A stretch of DNA of 64,000 bases from Natrinema hispanicum (GCF_900111485.1 NZ_FOIC01000012.1:1-64000), one strand, 5' to 3'. Positions 7,620-16,803 are shown, numbered from the stretch's first letter. Translations and numbers: made by a program. The notes: generated by a model not told the origin, from the letters alone.

Positions 7620-8342
7620 TCAGTTCGTCGTCGACTTGGAGTTGTCGTCGGGTTCGGGTGGGGGCTCTGCGCCTTCGATGGCCTCGGCAGCGTCGGTATC
7701 TTTCTCGACTTCGACGTGCCAGCGGTCGATCTCGTCTTCGTACTCGGCGAGGCGATCGGAGACGGCCTCCTTGAGGGTGTCGTCGTTGACGTTGATCTCG
7801 AAGACGAACTGCTCGCCGTTGTCGGCGTTGCGTGCCGACTGCTGGATGTTTGCGCTGACGAGTTCGTTGTCGAAGTAGTATGGTGCGAGTTGGGTCATCA
7901 CGTTCTGGTAGACCGTGTCTTCGACTCGTCGTAGCGCCTTGCGCCCTGCGGAGTCGGCCGCTCGCGCAACGTAGTCGATCGACTCCTTCCAGGTGTCGAC
8001 TGCTGCCCCGGCTTCGTCCTCCTCGAGTTGCTCGTACGACTCCGACAGTTTCTCGCCGGCAGTCTTGATGTCTTCGTCGGGACCTTTCCCGGCCTTTTCA
8101 CCCTTGCCCTCTTCGACGCTAGCCTGATCGGCCGTCTTCTCGCTGACGTCCGACTCGAGGGTCTCGTGGGCTTTTGGACGCCACTCGTCCCACTCCTCGA
8201 AGGCTCCAGTGTAGTCCGTGTCGGCGGCCTGTTCGGAGGCGTGGACATCGATCTCCCGAAGCGCGCGCGTGATGCGTTCGCCGTGTTCGACGATGTCGCC
8301 CCAGTCACCGCGAACCTTGAATCCCGAGATACTCTCTTCCAT
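7620..8342 (-). CDS. Haloarchaeal helical protein (DUF5828-like)
   Basis: A 240-residue acidic, largely alpha-helical soluble protein. I recall it as the haloarchaeal family DUF5828, of unknown function. The first 70 residues (EESISGFKVRGDWGDIVEHGERITRALREI) are the best ordered part. A charged low-complexity stretch around 75-105 (EEGKGEKAGKGPDED) separates them from a helical middle (SYEQLEEDEAGAAVDTWKESIDYVARAAD), and the protein ends in a disordered PPPEPDDNSKSTTN tail. The ATG at 8342 drops a 40-residue basic extension that does not look like coding sequence. It lies upstream of a phosphate permease on the same strand; helical partners such as PhoU regulate phosphate uptake elsewhere, but no PhoU motif is seen here. 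Confidence 0.65.
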   Translation of the reverse strand: MEESISGFKVRGDWGDIVEHGERITRALREIDVHASEQAADTDYTGAFEEWDEWRPKAHETLESDVSEKTADQASVEEGKGEKAGKGPDEDIKTAGEKLSESYEQLEEDEAGAAVDTWKESIDYVARAADSAGRKALRRVEDTVYQNVMTQLAPYYFDNELVSANIQQSARNADNGEQFVFEINVNDDTLKEAVSDRLAEYEDEIDRWHVEVEKDTDAAEAIEGAEPPPEPDDNSKSTTN

Positions 8343-8579
8343 TCGGCTGGCCGACTGATAACGTGCGAACGAGTATAAACTTCTCTGCCGGCACCTGTCA
8401 GGGTGACAATGGCCTTGTTCTCGTTTATCTGGACTCGAGGCCCGCACCAGCCGTGGGGACATGACGGATCACCCATCGTCGAATGCGATCATGTCTCTCG
8501 TGACCGGTAGCCGAGGGGATCGGTGTGAGGCTTGTGGCTGATCGATACTGTGAACTATCCGGCGAGTGGCTGTACGGGT

Positions 8580-9257
8580 ATGCCGATTGAAGACCGGGAT
8601 GATGCCTATCTCATCACGCACGCACTGGCAAAGGATACGCTCTCGCGCCTGCGCGACGTCGAGACCGAGCAGGTCAGCTTCCGGAAGGGGCTGGTCAAAC
8701 TCGGTCGGATCTGTGGCTACGAGATCATCGACGGGCGGATGGAAACCGAGTACGTCGAGATCGAGACGCCGCTCGAGTCGACGATGGGCGAGCGCGTCAA
8801 GGGACTTGACAACGTCGTCATCATCAACGTCTTGCGCGCTGCGACGCCGTTCGTCGAGGGCTTGCTGAAGGCGTTCCCGCGGGCACGACAGGGCGTCATC
8901 AGCGCCAGCCGTGACGAAGAAGCTGGTCGCGAGGAGGACGGCTCGTTCCCTATCACGGTCGACTACGTCAAACTGCCCGAGATCACCGAGGAAGACACGG
9001 TCATCATCGCCGACCCGATGCTCGCAACGGGAAGCACGATGTGTACCGTCCTCGAGCATGTCATCGAGAACTCACCAGAACCCGAGAACCTGATCGTTCT
9101 CTCGGCCGTGTCTGCCCCCGAAGGCCTGCTCCGTGTCGGCGAAGAACACGACGAGGCCGACCTGCTGACGGTCTCGATCGACGACCGCCTCGACGACGAC
9201 GGCTTCATCGTTCCTGGTCTCGGCGATGCCGGCGACCGGGCGTTCCGGACGACGTGA
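8580..9257 (+). CDS. upp: Uracil phosphoribosyltransferase
   Basis: A 225-residue cytoplasmic enzyme that converts uracil and PRPP to UMP (pyrimidine salvage). The PRPP loop [14 protein letters not shown] is at about 146-159, and the uracil-binding C terminus [16 protein letters not shown] is complete. [17 protein letters not shown] near residue 45 and [23 protein letters not shown] near 85 are typical. I chose the ATG at 8580 ([12 protein letters not shown]) over an upstream in-frame start because family members begin here. The length is normal. No operon partner is seen; the upstream neighbour is divergent. Confidence 0.93.
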   Translation: MPIEDRDDAYLITHALAKDTLSRLRDVETEQVSFRKGLVKLGRICGYEIIDGRMETEYVEIETPLESTMGERVKGLDNVVIINVLRAATPFVEGLLKAFPRARQGVISASRDEEAGREEDGSFPITVDYVKLPEITEEDTVIIADPMLATGSTMCTVLEHVIENSPEPENLIVLSAVSAPEGLLRVGEEHDEADLLTVSIDDRLDDDGFIVPGLGDAGDRAFRTT

Positions 9258-9805
9258 GCCGCTTGCGCGCGCACTCTCACTGAACGGGAACCCGGACTTT
9301 TGATGATCGTCGTCAATCGAACTGCGATGAGCGACAGCGTCGTCGATCCGGGCTCGAGTGTCCGCTCTTCTACTACGGTGCCGTGTCGCAGGTATCGACC
9401 CTGAGCAGTGCGTTTACCGGGCAGCGCTGGATGACTGCGGTGGCGAGGCGGTCACTACCGGCGACGAACGCGAGCGTCTCGGGCGTCCGCTGTCGGGTTC
9501 GATAGCCGACGACGAGGTGTTCCCTCGCGAGACGCACACGGCCGGCCCGGTCGATTCCACAGCCGTTCCTGTCCCTGCGCAGTCGAACACGACGAAGTCG
9601 AGTCTAGATTCCTTTGCCTTCGTTAGGACCAGTCGGATCCGATCGCTACCGACAGTCAGAATACTAATTATATATCTTATATCATGTGATTTGGATAATA
9701 TTGGTGAGCAAACATTTGTTAGTTGTCCATAACTGGCAACAAATGTGGAAATATGACCCTTTAAAATTGATAATGCATAAATAGCCTCGCTATTATCGTG
9801 GAAGT
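9258..9805. other. Long intergenic region, possible zinc-ribbon remnant and AT-rich promoter
   Basis: No convincing gene fills these 548 bases. A plus-strand frame at about 9358-9550 reads LLRCRVAGIDPEQCVYRAALDDCGGEAVTTGDE, with scattered Cys that recall a small rubrerythrin-like zinc protein; it lacks a credible start and loses coding character, so it may be a decayed gene. From about 9655 the DNA turns sharply AT-rich and forms the promoter of the TRAP operon. Confidence 0.4.
9712..9783 (+). promoter_or_regulatory. Promoter and inverted repeat upstream of the TRAP operon
   Basis: ACATTTGTT (9712-9720) and its exact inverse AACAAATGT (9738-9746) form an operator-like dyad with a 17-base spacer. 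Downstream are TTTAAAAT (about 9760) and GCATAAATA (about 9775-9783), the latter about 25 bases before the ATG at 9806 and so the best TATA candidate for a near-leaderless message. The regulator is not known. Confidence 0.5.
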
Positions 9806-10759
9806 ATGTCATACGATCTCAACAGACGACAATTCGTGACAGCAGCAGGTGCTGTCGGTTTGACGGCACTCGCCGGCTGTAGCGGCAGTGACAGTGGAGG
9901 CGGAAACACTCTCTCGTGGCACGCTGGTGGCACTGGCGGCACGTACTACCCACTCTCGAACAACTTCAAGACGATCGTCGAGGACAACACGGACTACTCG
10001 CTGCAGGTACAGTCGACCGGGGCGAGCCTCGAGAACGTCGGTAGCCTCAACCGCGAGGATGCCGACTTTGCGCTGATCCAGAACGACGTCGCGTACTTCG
10101 CGGTCAACGGTACAGGCCCCGAGGACCTCCAGGGCAACCCGATGGAAAACATTCGCGGCGTCGCAACGCTGTATCCCGAAACGATCCACGTCATCACGCA
10201 GGCCGATTCGGGAATCGAGACGATCCAAGACCTCGATGGTGCGACGATCAACACTGGCGACGCGGGCAGCGGGACGCAGGTCAACGCGTTGCAGATCCTC
10301 GAGACCGCCGGTATCGAGGAAGGCGACTTCACCGAACAAAATACCGACTTCGATACGGCGACAGACCAGATTCGCGACGGCGACATCGATGCAGCCTTCG
10401 TCGTCGGCGGGTGGCCGGTCGGCTCCGTCGAGAACCTCGCGACCAGTGCAGGTATTTCACTTGTCGAAATCTCCGGCGAGACGCGTGAGAACGTGATGAA
10501 CGACGCTGAGTGGTTCGCCGAGGACTCGATTCCCGCCGATACCTACAACGGCATCAGCGAGGCCGTCGAGACGGTGTCGATGCAGGCGATGATTGCGACC
10601 CACGACGGTGTCGACGAAGCGGTTGTCGAAGCCGTCACGACGGCGATCTTCGACAACGCCGATGCCATTGATCAGAAGTCCGAGTTCATCACTGTCGACT
10701 CGGCACAGGACGGCATGCCGATTGACCTTCATCCGGGCGCTGCGGCATACTTCGGCTAA
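9806..10759 (+). CDS. TAXI-family TRAP transporter substrate-binding lipoprotein
   Basis: A 317-residue extracytoplasmic receptor of a tripartite ATP-independent periplasmic-type transporter, TAXI subclass. The N terminus has a twin-arginine motif (NRRQF, residues 6-10) followed by a lipobox LAGC with Cys25, so it is a Tat-exported lipoprotein. The mature part starts WHAGGTGGTYYPLSNNFKTIVED, the TAXI hallmark, and continues with TGASLENVGSLNREDADFALIQNDVAYFA and LDGATINTGDAGSGTQVNALQILE. It captures a small organic anion, often a dicarboxylate or glutamate-like compound, and hands it to the permease at 11338; the substrate is not visible. It is the first gene of a three-gene operon. Confidence 0.92.
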   Translation: MSYDLNRRQFVTAAGAVGLTALAGCSGSDSGGGNTLSWHAGGTGGTYYPLSNNFKTIVEDNTDYSLQVQSTGASLENVGSLNREDADFALIQNDVAYFAVNGTGPEDLQGNPMENIRGVATLYPETIHVITQADSGIETIQDLDGATINTGDAGSGTQVNALQILETAGIEEGDFTEQNTDFDTATDQIRDGDIDAAFVVGGWPVGSVENLATSAGISLVEISGETRENVMNDAEWFAEDSIPADTYNGISEAVETVSMQAMIATHDGVDEAVVEAVTTAIFDNADAIDQKSEFITVDSAQDGMPIDLHPGAAAYFG

Positions 10760-10795
10760 GCCAAACAGCGCAACCACCTCCGTAATTTATCGACC

Positions 10796-11341
10796 GTGAA
10801 TCGCCCACCGTACCGCTATCTGGCTGTTATCGTGGCCGTCCTCGTACTGGTTGGAGCAACAGCAACCGTTACATCGACTGCGTCGGCACAGCGAACGCTC
10901 GTCGTCACCGATGCAGACACCGGCGACGAGCTGCTTTCGGTGCCGGTCGACGATGGCGACGTCGTGACGCTCTCGTACACTCACAGCGTCGAGAAGACGA
11001 CCGTCGAAGATATCTACGTCGTCGACGGGACTCAGCTCCGAATGGATCGAATGGTGTTTCATTCACACGGTGCTGGCCTGCCGTCGGATGCACCGATTAA
11101 GACGACCGAGGAGGGACTCGTCCTCGAGTTCGACAAATCGTACGACGAAGTCGGCGTCGTTCCGGGCTGGATCGCCGGACACGAACTCATCGTCGACAGT
11201 GAACGTTACGACTTGGTCTCGCTTTCCGATGACGCAGTCACCCTCTCGGTAACCGAGCGCACGCTCGTCGACGAGCTCCGCCAATCTGCGGCCCGAGCTG
11301 TATCGATAGACGAACCGAGAAGTTCACACATGATACCATGA
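10796..11341 (+). CDS. DUF1850 protein of the TRAP operon
   Basis: A 181-residue protein with one N-terminal hydrophobic segment (about 7-30, YLAVIVAVLVLVGATATVTSTASA), either a signal or an anchor, and a DUF1850 domain. Typical motifs are VTLSYTHSVEKTTVEDIYVVDG (about 60-81) and FHSHGAGLPSDAP (about 89-101). DUF1850 genes regularly sit between TAXI receptors and fused TRAP permeases, so an accessory role in transport is inferred from context. The start is GTG at 10796, 36 bases after the receptor stop. The end overlaps the permease start by four bases (ATGA), showing translational coupling. Confidence 0.85.
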   Translation: MNRPPYRYLAVIVAVLVLVGATATVTSTASAQRTLVVTDADTGDELLSVPVDDGDVVTLSYTHSVEKTTVEDIYVVDGTQLRMDRMVFHSHGAGLPSDAPIKTTEEGLVLEFDKSYDEVGVVPGWIAGHELIVDSERYDLVSLSDDAVTLSVTERTLVDELRQSAARAVSIDEPRSSHMIP

Positions 11342-14043
11342 GTACAGACACACAGGACGCGGAGTCTCTTTCGAACGAAGAACAGGACGAATTACTACAG
11401 GAGGTCGAGCGAAGTCGCTCTCATCAGGGGCTATCGGCTGCATTCGTCGCCCTGATCGGCATCACGTTTTCGGCGTTCCAGATGTGGATCGCAGCCCGCA
11501 GCTACCAGTTCAGCGCGACACTGCCGGGTATCGGGACCGTCGAAATCGCGTCGCTCCAGCCGTTGCAGGTGTACACGATCCACGTCACCTTCGCGCTCGT
11601 CCTCGCGTTTCTGTTGTTCCCGGCGAGCACCGGCGACGGATTCGTTGCCCGCCGTCTCGGCGCAATCGTTCCCGCCGTCAGCGACCGACTCGGTCCGGAC
11701 AGCCCCGTCACGCGGGCCGTCGAACGACTCCGTGACGGCGTCCGGTGGGCAGCTATCGACCCGAGCCTGCGTCGGATCACACCGCTCGACGCCTGTCTCG
11801 CCGTTATCTCGCTGCTCCCGGCCTACTACGTCGTGACCTCGTACGACGAAATCCAGCGGCTGGCGACCTTCGGTATCCAATCCGGTGCGCCACTCGGCGA
11901 GGCCGTCCCGCCACTCGAGCCACTCGCCGCCGTGCTGACCATGATCTTGCCACTCGAGGGGCAGTCCGGCGCGTTCTTGCTTGGCGCGCTCGGCATTCTG
12001 CTCGTGCTTGAGGCGACGCGCCGGACGCTCGGCGTCGTGCTCATGTCGCTGATCGCGTCGTTCATCGTCTACGCCCGCTGGGGGTATTTCATCCCGAGCG
12101 ATTCGGCGATCGGTGCGCTGGCGATCCAGCCCGACACCTGGGCAAGCATCGTCTACGACCTCTGGTACACTACGGAAGCGGGCATCATGAGCACGCCCGT
12201 TTCCGTCAGCGTTCGCTTCATCTACATCTTCATCCTCTTCGGGGCCTTCCTCGAGATGAGCGGTGCCGGTAAGTGGTTCATCGATCTTGCGTACTCGATG
12301 ACCGGCACCAGAAAGGGCGGCCCGGCGAAAGCGAGCGTCGTCTCGAGTGGCTTCATGGGGATGCTCAGCGGCTCGTCGATCGCCAACACGGTGACGACGG
12401 GCGCGTTTACGATCCCGCTGATGAAACGCTCTGGCTACTCACCCGAGTTCTCGGGGGCAGTGGAGGCGTCGGCCTCCTCTGGCGGCCAGGTTCTTCCGCC
12501 CGTGATGGGCGCGGCCGCGTTCCTCATCGTCGAGTTCACTGGAACGGCGTACTCTGACGTGATCATGGCCGCGACCCTGCCTGCGATCGCGTTCTTCTTC
12601 GGGATGTGGGTCATGGTCCACTTCGAGGCGGTCCGTGGCGGAATCGGCGGCCTCGCGCGTGGGGAACTCCCCGACGGCCTCGCGAAGTTCCGCGCCGGCT
12701 GGTTCTATTTGATTCCGCTCGTCCTCCTGATTTACTTCCTGGTCATCGCTCGCCTGTCGATCAACCGCGCCGGCTGGTATACGATCATCGCCATCACCGC
12801 GTTGATCGCCGTCGTAGCCGCCTACGACGAGCGCAGCCGTGTGCCGCTGCTCGGTTCGATCGCCGCGATCACGCTCGCTCACACCGCCGCCTTCGCGACC
12901 TACGGCGTCGGCCTCGTGAGCGCGGTGCAGGTCCTGCTCGGCCTCGAGTCGGCGGCCAATCCGTACGCGCTCGGTGCCGCAGCGGGCGCTGCCACCGCGG
13001 ATCTCGGATCGATCGCGATCGCCGTCAGCACCGTCTTCCTGTTCGCTCGGCCGCAGGCGAACGCACCGCTGCTCGAGCTTGACGACTCGATCGACGAGTC
13101 CGCACGTCGGTCTGCGGCGTCGCTCGGTCGCCCGTCGCTCGCCGACAACGCCGGCTACCGCTTCGGGACGTTCGTCCTGAAATCGATGGACTCGGGCGCA
13201 CGAACCGCGACCACAGTCGTCATCGCCGTCGCGGCCGCGGGCGTCGTCCCCGGCGTGATCAGCGTCTCCGGGCTCGGTCCGAACCTCGCAGCGCTTATCG
13301 ACGCCGTCAGCGGTGGCTCGATCCTGATCCTGCTTGCTCTGACCGGTGTCGCCGCGATCATCTTCGGAATGGGGATGCCCACGACCGCGATGTACATCAT
13401 CCTGGTCGCGATGCTCGGCAGTCCGATGGAGGATCTTGGTGTCTGGGTCGTCGCGGCTCATCTCTTCGTCCTCTACTTCGGCCTAATGGCTGACGTCACG
13501 CCGCCGGTCGCCGTCGCCGCCTTCGCCGGCGCGGGCGTCGCCAAAGCAGATGAACTCAAGACTGCGACCGCCGCGTTCCTCCTCTCGTTGAACAAGATCC
13601 TCGTCCCCTTCGCGTTCGTGTTCTCCCCGGGCATCCTGCTCGCACGGAACGTCAACGGCCAGTGGGGTCTCATCGGCTGGAGCGACGTTACGGAGCTTCG
13701 CTTCTTCCTCCCCGAGGTCGTCGTCCCCATCCTCGGGATGTTCCTCGGCGTCTACGCGCTCGGGGTCACGATCATTGGCTACCAGTACTCGTCGGTCAGC
13801 GCTGGAACACGCACGCTGTACGCGATCGCTTCGATCCTCCTGATGGTGCCCGAAGTGCCGCTGCTCGTCCTCGAGGGCGCACTCGCACTTGCCGGCGTCT
13901 CCGTCGGGCTCACCGGCCTTTCGGCGACGCTCCTGCTTCGCGTGCTCGGCCTGGCGATCCTCGTCTCGCTGTCACACCGCAACTACACGCGACTGTCCGG
14001 GACGGACCTGGAATCCGCCACGCCGAACCCGAGCGAAGCGTAA
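11338..14043 (+). CDS. TRAP transporter fused permease (DctQ-DctM type)
   Basis: A 901-residue polytopic membrane protein in which the small 4-helix subunit and the large 12-helix subunit of a TRAP transporter are fused, as usual for TAXI systems. The N terminus is acidic and cytoplasmic; helices begin near residue 32 (GLSAAFVALIGITFSAFQMWIA). The large-subunit signatures are GLMADVTPPVAVAAFAGAGVAKAD (about 716-739), MGMPTTAMYIILVAMLGSP and SGGQVLPPVMGAAAFLIVEFTG (about 379-400). It uses an ion gradient, probably Na+, to import the substrate delivered by the lipoprotein at 9806. Four-base overlap with the DUF1850 gene. Confidence 0.92.
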   Translation: MSTDTQDAESLSNEEQDELLQEVERSRSHQGLSAAFVALIGITFSAFQMWIAARSYQFSATLPGIGTVEIASLQPLQVYTIHVTFALVLAFLLFPASTGDGFVARRLGAIVPAVSDRLGPDSPVTRAVERLRDGVRWAAIDPSLRRITPLDACLAVISLLPAYYVVTSYDEIQRLATFGIQSGAPLGEAVPPLEPLAAVLTMILPLEGQSGAFLLGALGILLVLEATRRTLGVVLMSLIASFIVYARWGYFIPSDSAIGALAIQPDTWASIVYDLWYTTEAGIMSTPVSVSVRFIYIFILFGAFLEMSGAGKWFIDLAYSMTGTRKGGPAKASVVSSGFMGMLSGSSIANTVTTGAFTIPLMKRSGYSPEFSGAVEASASSGGQVLPPVMGAAAFLIVEFTGTAYSDVIMAATLPAIAFFFGMWVMVHFEAVRGGIGGLARGELPDGLAKFRAGWFYLIPLVLLIYFLVIARLSINRAGWYTIIAITALIAVVAAYDERSRVPLLGSIAAITLAHTAAFATYGVGLVSAVQVLLGLESAANPYALGAAAGAATADLGSIAIAVSTVFLFARPQANAPLLELDDSIDESARRSAASLGRPSLADNAGYRFGTFVLKSMDSGARTATTVVIAVAAAGVVPGVISVSGLGPNLAALIDAVSGGSILILLALTGVAAIIFGMGMPTTAMYIILVAMLGSPMEDLGVWVVAAHLFVLYFGLMADVTPPVAVAAFAGAGVAKADELKTATAAFLLSLNKILVPFAFVFSPGILLARNVNGQWGLIGWSDVTELRFFLPEVVVPILGMFLGVYALGVTIIGYQYSSVSAGTRTLYAIASILLMVPEVPLLVLEGALALAGVSVGLTGLSATLLLRVLGLAILVSLSHRNYTRLSGTDLESATPNPSEA

Positions 14044-14089
14044 CGCACTCGTCGCGTTTCAGTTCGCGCTCACCGTGAGTGGCCGCGGC

Positions 14090-14704
14090 TCACTCGAGAT
14101 CGGCCCGGCCGCTCGTCGCACTGCGAACCCGATCGCAAAACGCCTCTGCGTCCGCACGTGGGACGCGGACGTCAAACTGCACGTCGGCCTCGTAGTCGGC
14201 GTCGAACTCGTAACCCTCACTTTCTAAAATCGAGCGAACCGTTCCCGAGTCGTCGTAGTCGACGGTGATCGACAGCTGCTCGTGTGGCTGTTCTTCGACG
14301 ACGCCCGCCGCCTCGACGGCCTCTTTGACCGCCCGGGAGTAGGCCCGGACGAGGCCGCCGACGCCGAGATTCGTCCCGCCGTAGTAGCGGGTCACGACGA
14401 CCGCACAGTTCTCGAGTTCTTGCTGGGTGAGCACGTTCAGCGCCGGTTTGCCGGCCGAACCGGAGGGCTCGCCCTCGTCGCTTGCGTACTCCCGGAGGAA
14501 GTAGCCCTCGCCGTCATCACCGGTCCGCACGCGATAGGCGGGAACGTTGTGGGTCGCATCGGCGTACTCCTCGCTGACGGCGTCGATAAACGCCTCAGCG
14601 GCGTCGACGGAGTCGACCGGCCGAACGTGGCCGATGAACTCCGAGCCCTGAACGACGAACTTGGCGGTGGCAGCGTCGGCGACTGTCAGATATGCGTCGC
14701 TCAC
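14090..14704 (-). CDS. YigZ/IMPACT-family protein
   Basis: A 204-residue protein with an N-terminal UPF0029/IMPACT domain (about 1-125) and a C-terminal DUF1949 ferredoxin-like domain (about 135-200). Diagnostic segments are VQGSEFIGHVRPV, DATHNVPAYRVR, ASDEGEPSGSAGKPALNVL and VVTRYYGGTNLGVGGLVRAYSRAV. The eukaryotic relative IMPACT regulates Gcn2; in prokaryotes the role is unsettled, possibly linked to translation or nucleic acid binding. The start is GTG at 14704, chosen because MSDAYLTV is the usual family beginning. It converges with the TRAP operon. Confidence 0.9.
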   Translation of the reverse strand: MSDAYLTVADAATAKFVVQGSEFIGHVRPVDSVDAAEAFIDAVSEEYADATHNVPAYRVRTGDDGEGYFLREYASDEGEPSGSAGKPALNVLTQQELENCAVVVTRYYGGTNLGVGGLVRAYSRAVKEAVEAAGVVEEQPHEQLSITVDYDDSGTVRSILESEGYEFDADYEADVQFDVRVPRADAEAFCDRVRSATSGRADLE

Positions 14705-14882
14705 GGGCCGTCACCTCTCGAGTCGGCTTCCCCCTGTCGGTGCTCGAGACTGGCCATAGCGACACTTTTCCGGCCGGTGAAAAGAGCCCGTCGGTCCCCT
14801 CGTCTGGCGGCTGTAGATGGGCTGCCAGGTATGTTTCGCCCCGACCAGTACGTTATTATTTCTCTATGCGGTGTGTGGGCAC

Positions 14883-15293
14883 ATGGAAAGCGAGGCGATC
14901 GATTCCCAACTCGCGGACGAGCTCCGAAGCGTCTGCCGGACGACGGTGGGCGACGAACTCCGTAGTATCACGTACTTTACGGAGGATGTCGTCGAGCAAC
15001 TGTATCTGCGCTCGGATCTGGAGCGAACGGCCGACCTCGTCGGCTTTGCCGACCACGAACGGCGGGGCTTTCACTCGCAGTCGGCCTACCGCAATACGCA
15101 ACTCGGCGAGTATCAGGCGACGATTCGGCTGTTCGAAAACGGCTACCTCTCGCGGGTCATCCGGGGACCATACGGCGTCTGGGTGACGACCGACGCCATG
15201 TCGATCGACCGCTTCGAGGAACTGACGAGCGCGCTCGAGACAGTGCTTACCGACTTCGCGGATGTCGCCGACGCCGAGGCTGCCGACGACTGA
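14883..15293 (+). CDS. Small haloarchaeal protein (DUF7522-like)
   Basis: A 136-residue acidic soluble protein. I recall near-identical patterns in haloarchaeal proteins labelled DUF7522: an N-terminal helix, RSITYFTEDVVEQLYLRSDLE, then ADHERRGFHSQSAYRNTQLGEYQATIRLFENGYLSRVIRGPYGVWVTTD. Function is unknown; the alternating strands and the conserved FEN-GYLSRVI segment suggest a small sensor-like alpha/beta fold. The ATG at 14883 is supported by a TTATTATTT box about 30 bases upstream at 14850. It is convergent with the ACT regulator, with a dispersed repeat between the two stops. Confidence 0.7.
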   Translation: MESEAIDSQLADELRSVCRTTVGDELRSITYFTEDVVEQLYLRSDLERTADLVGFADHERRGFHSQSAYRNTQLGEYQATIRLFENGYLSRVIRGPYGVWVTTDAMSIDRFEELTSALETVLTDFADVADAEAADD

Positions 15294-15302
15294 GACGGAC
15301 GC

Positions 15303-15376
15303 CTGTCAGTCAGTGCCAGTGTACCCACAACCCGTCCTGCGGGCGGGCCGGGACAGCGGGACAGCAGACCGTCTGA
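15303..15376 (+). repeat. Dispersed intergenic repeat, copy 2
   Basis: A 74-base copy from CTGTCAGTCAGTGCC to CAGCAGACCGTCTGA, the same length as copy 1, with CCCGTCCTGCGGG at its centre. It occupies nearly all the space between two convergent genes, a location that would also suit a bidirectional terminator. Confidence 0.65.
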
Positions 15377-15387
15377 GCGACTGGCGG

Positions 15388-15891
15388 CTACTGTAACTCG
15401 ATCTTCCGGACGAATTCGAGGTCGCGGAGTTCGGTGATGACATCGCCCGGGAGTTCCTCGTCGGTAATCAGGTAGAGGCGGGGTTGGTCGGTGAACTCGG
15501 GGTCTTCGCTGATCGTCTGGCGGATCGAGATCCCGTTGTCGGCGAGCGTTCCCGTTACCTCGGCGACGATCCCCTCTTGTTCGGCGTCGTCAGGCGTGAT
15601 CGTCAGCACCGTCAGATCAAGCACTGGCGCAAGGTCCATTAGACTCGGCACTTGCGAGATGTTCTGGAAGATACGTCGGAGTTCGGGATCCTCGAGGATG
15701 ACGTCGGTCGTCGAGTCGACGACCCGTCGATCGATGCCGATCTCGCGGGCAATCCCGGTATTCGGAATTTCGATGCCGCCAGAGACGACGCGCCCGTCGT
15801 CGTTGACGGAGAACCCTCGCTCGAGCAGCAGGCGGATCACGGCCTGCTGACTCGGCGACCCCTCGAACTTCTCCATGATCTCGTCGAACAT
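15388..15891 (-). CDS. ACT-domain amino-acid-binding regulator
   Basis: A 167-residue protein: an N-terminal winged-helix-like part (about 1-65; SPSQQAVIRLLLERGFSVNDDGRVVSGGIEIPNTGIAREIGIDRRVVDSTTDVIL) and a C-terminal ACT domain (about 92-165; VLTITPDDAEQEGIVAEVTGTLADNGISIRQTISEDPEF). This is the archaeal family often annotated as regulator of amino acid metabolism. It probably senses a small amino acid through the ACT domain and binds DNA or an enzyme; target genes are not known. hisB, serA and metX are in the same window but not adjacent enough to assign them as targets. Confidence 0.82.
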   Translation of the reverse strand: MFDEIMEKFEGSPSQQAVIRLLLERGFSVNDDGRVVSGGIEIPNTGIAREIGIDRRVVDSTTDVILEDPELRRIFQNISQVPSLMDLAPVLDLTVLTITPDDAEQEGIVAEVTGTLADNGISIRQTISEDPEFTDQPRLYLITDEELPGDVITELRDLEFVRKIELQ

Positions 15892-16041
15892 CCGTTATCA
15901 CCCCTACGAGTGCGTGGGTATAATGTCCGGCGATCGATCGTGCGCGTGGCCCCACCGCGACGGGTCGTGGTCACAGCCGATCCCGTGTCGACACCGGCGT
16001 CTGACGGATGCTTTTAGAACTCGGCCACGTGATCAGTCAGT

Positions 16042-16782
16042 ATGCGCGAACTTCGGACCTGTGACTTCTGTGCCGCCGACGCCGTCGGCACGTTCGAAAT
16101 CGTCCCGCCCGAACTCGAGCCGACGGAGGCCGAACAACGCCGCGTCGTCTGCTGTCCCGATTGCCGGGATCGACTCGAGACGCTGCTCGAACCGCTGCTC
16201 GCCCGCCTTGGGATCACGGATTCCGACGCGACCGATGACAGCCCACCCACACACGGCTCGGTCGTCACCGCCGCCGACAGCGCGACGACCCGGTCTCGCC
16301 CCGCGTCGGCGAACTCGAACGCGACCGTCACGGACGTTCCCACCGACGAGACGGCCGCTCCCGACGTGTCAGAAGCAGATCCTGCCGACAACGAGGCCGA
16401 TACGGACGTCAGCGAATCTGACACAGACGCTGATGAGTCCGATCCGAACGCCGACGAAGCCGACGAAACCGACGCGGACGCGCCGACCCTCGAGGGCGGT
16501 ATCACGCTCGAGCGCGACGACCAACCGGACGACACCGGCTCAGAAGCTGCGGACGCGGCCGCCGGTGCCGACGCGTCACCCTCGTCGGCGAGCCCGCCAC
16601 GGGCCTATCGCAAGGTCATTCGACTCCTCCGAAACCGCGAGTTCCCCATGCAGCGACGTGCCGTCGAGGAACTGGCTGCGGGTGCCTACGACCTCGAGAG
16701 CGACGAAGCCGAAGCGATCGTCGAGTACGCGATCGATGACGGCGAGTTCGTCGAAAACCGAGGGGAACTGCACCGTCCGTAA
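16042..16782 (+). CDS. Haloarchaeal zinc-ribbon protein with acidic linker
   Basis: A 246-residue protein not recognised as a named family. The N terminus has two Cys pairs (CDFC at 7-10 and CCPDC near 44-48) that can bind zinc. Residues from about 70 to 185 are a low-complexity acidic linker full of Asp, Ala, Thr and Ser, surely disordered. The C-terminal 55 residues (PRAYRKVIRLLRNREFPMQRRAVEELAAGAYDLESDEAEAIVEYAIDDGEFVENRGELHRP) look like a small winged-helix domain. The arrangement of two small nucleic-acid-type domains joined by a long tether suggests a regulatory role, which is inference. A CTTTTAGAAC element about 28 bases upstream supports the start. It converges with hisB. Confidence 0.72.
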   Translation: MRELRTCDFCAADAVGTFEIVPPELEPTEAEQRRVVCCPDCRDRLETLLEPLLARLGITDSDATDDSPPTHGSVVTAADSATTRSRPASANSNATVTDVPTDETAAPDVSEADPADNEADTDVSESDTDADESDPNADEADETDADAPTLEGGITLERDDQPDDTGSEAADAAAGADASPSSASPPRAYRKVIRLLRNREFPMQRRAVEELAAGAYDLESDEAEAIVEYAIDDGEFVENRGELHRP

Positions 16783-16803
16783 CACAGCGGCGGTCGCGAG
16801 CCG

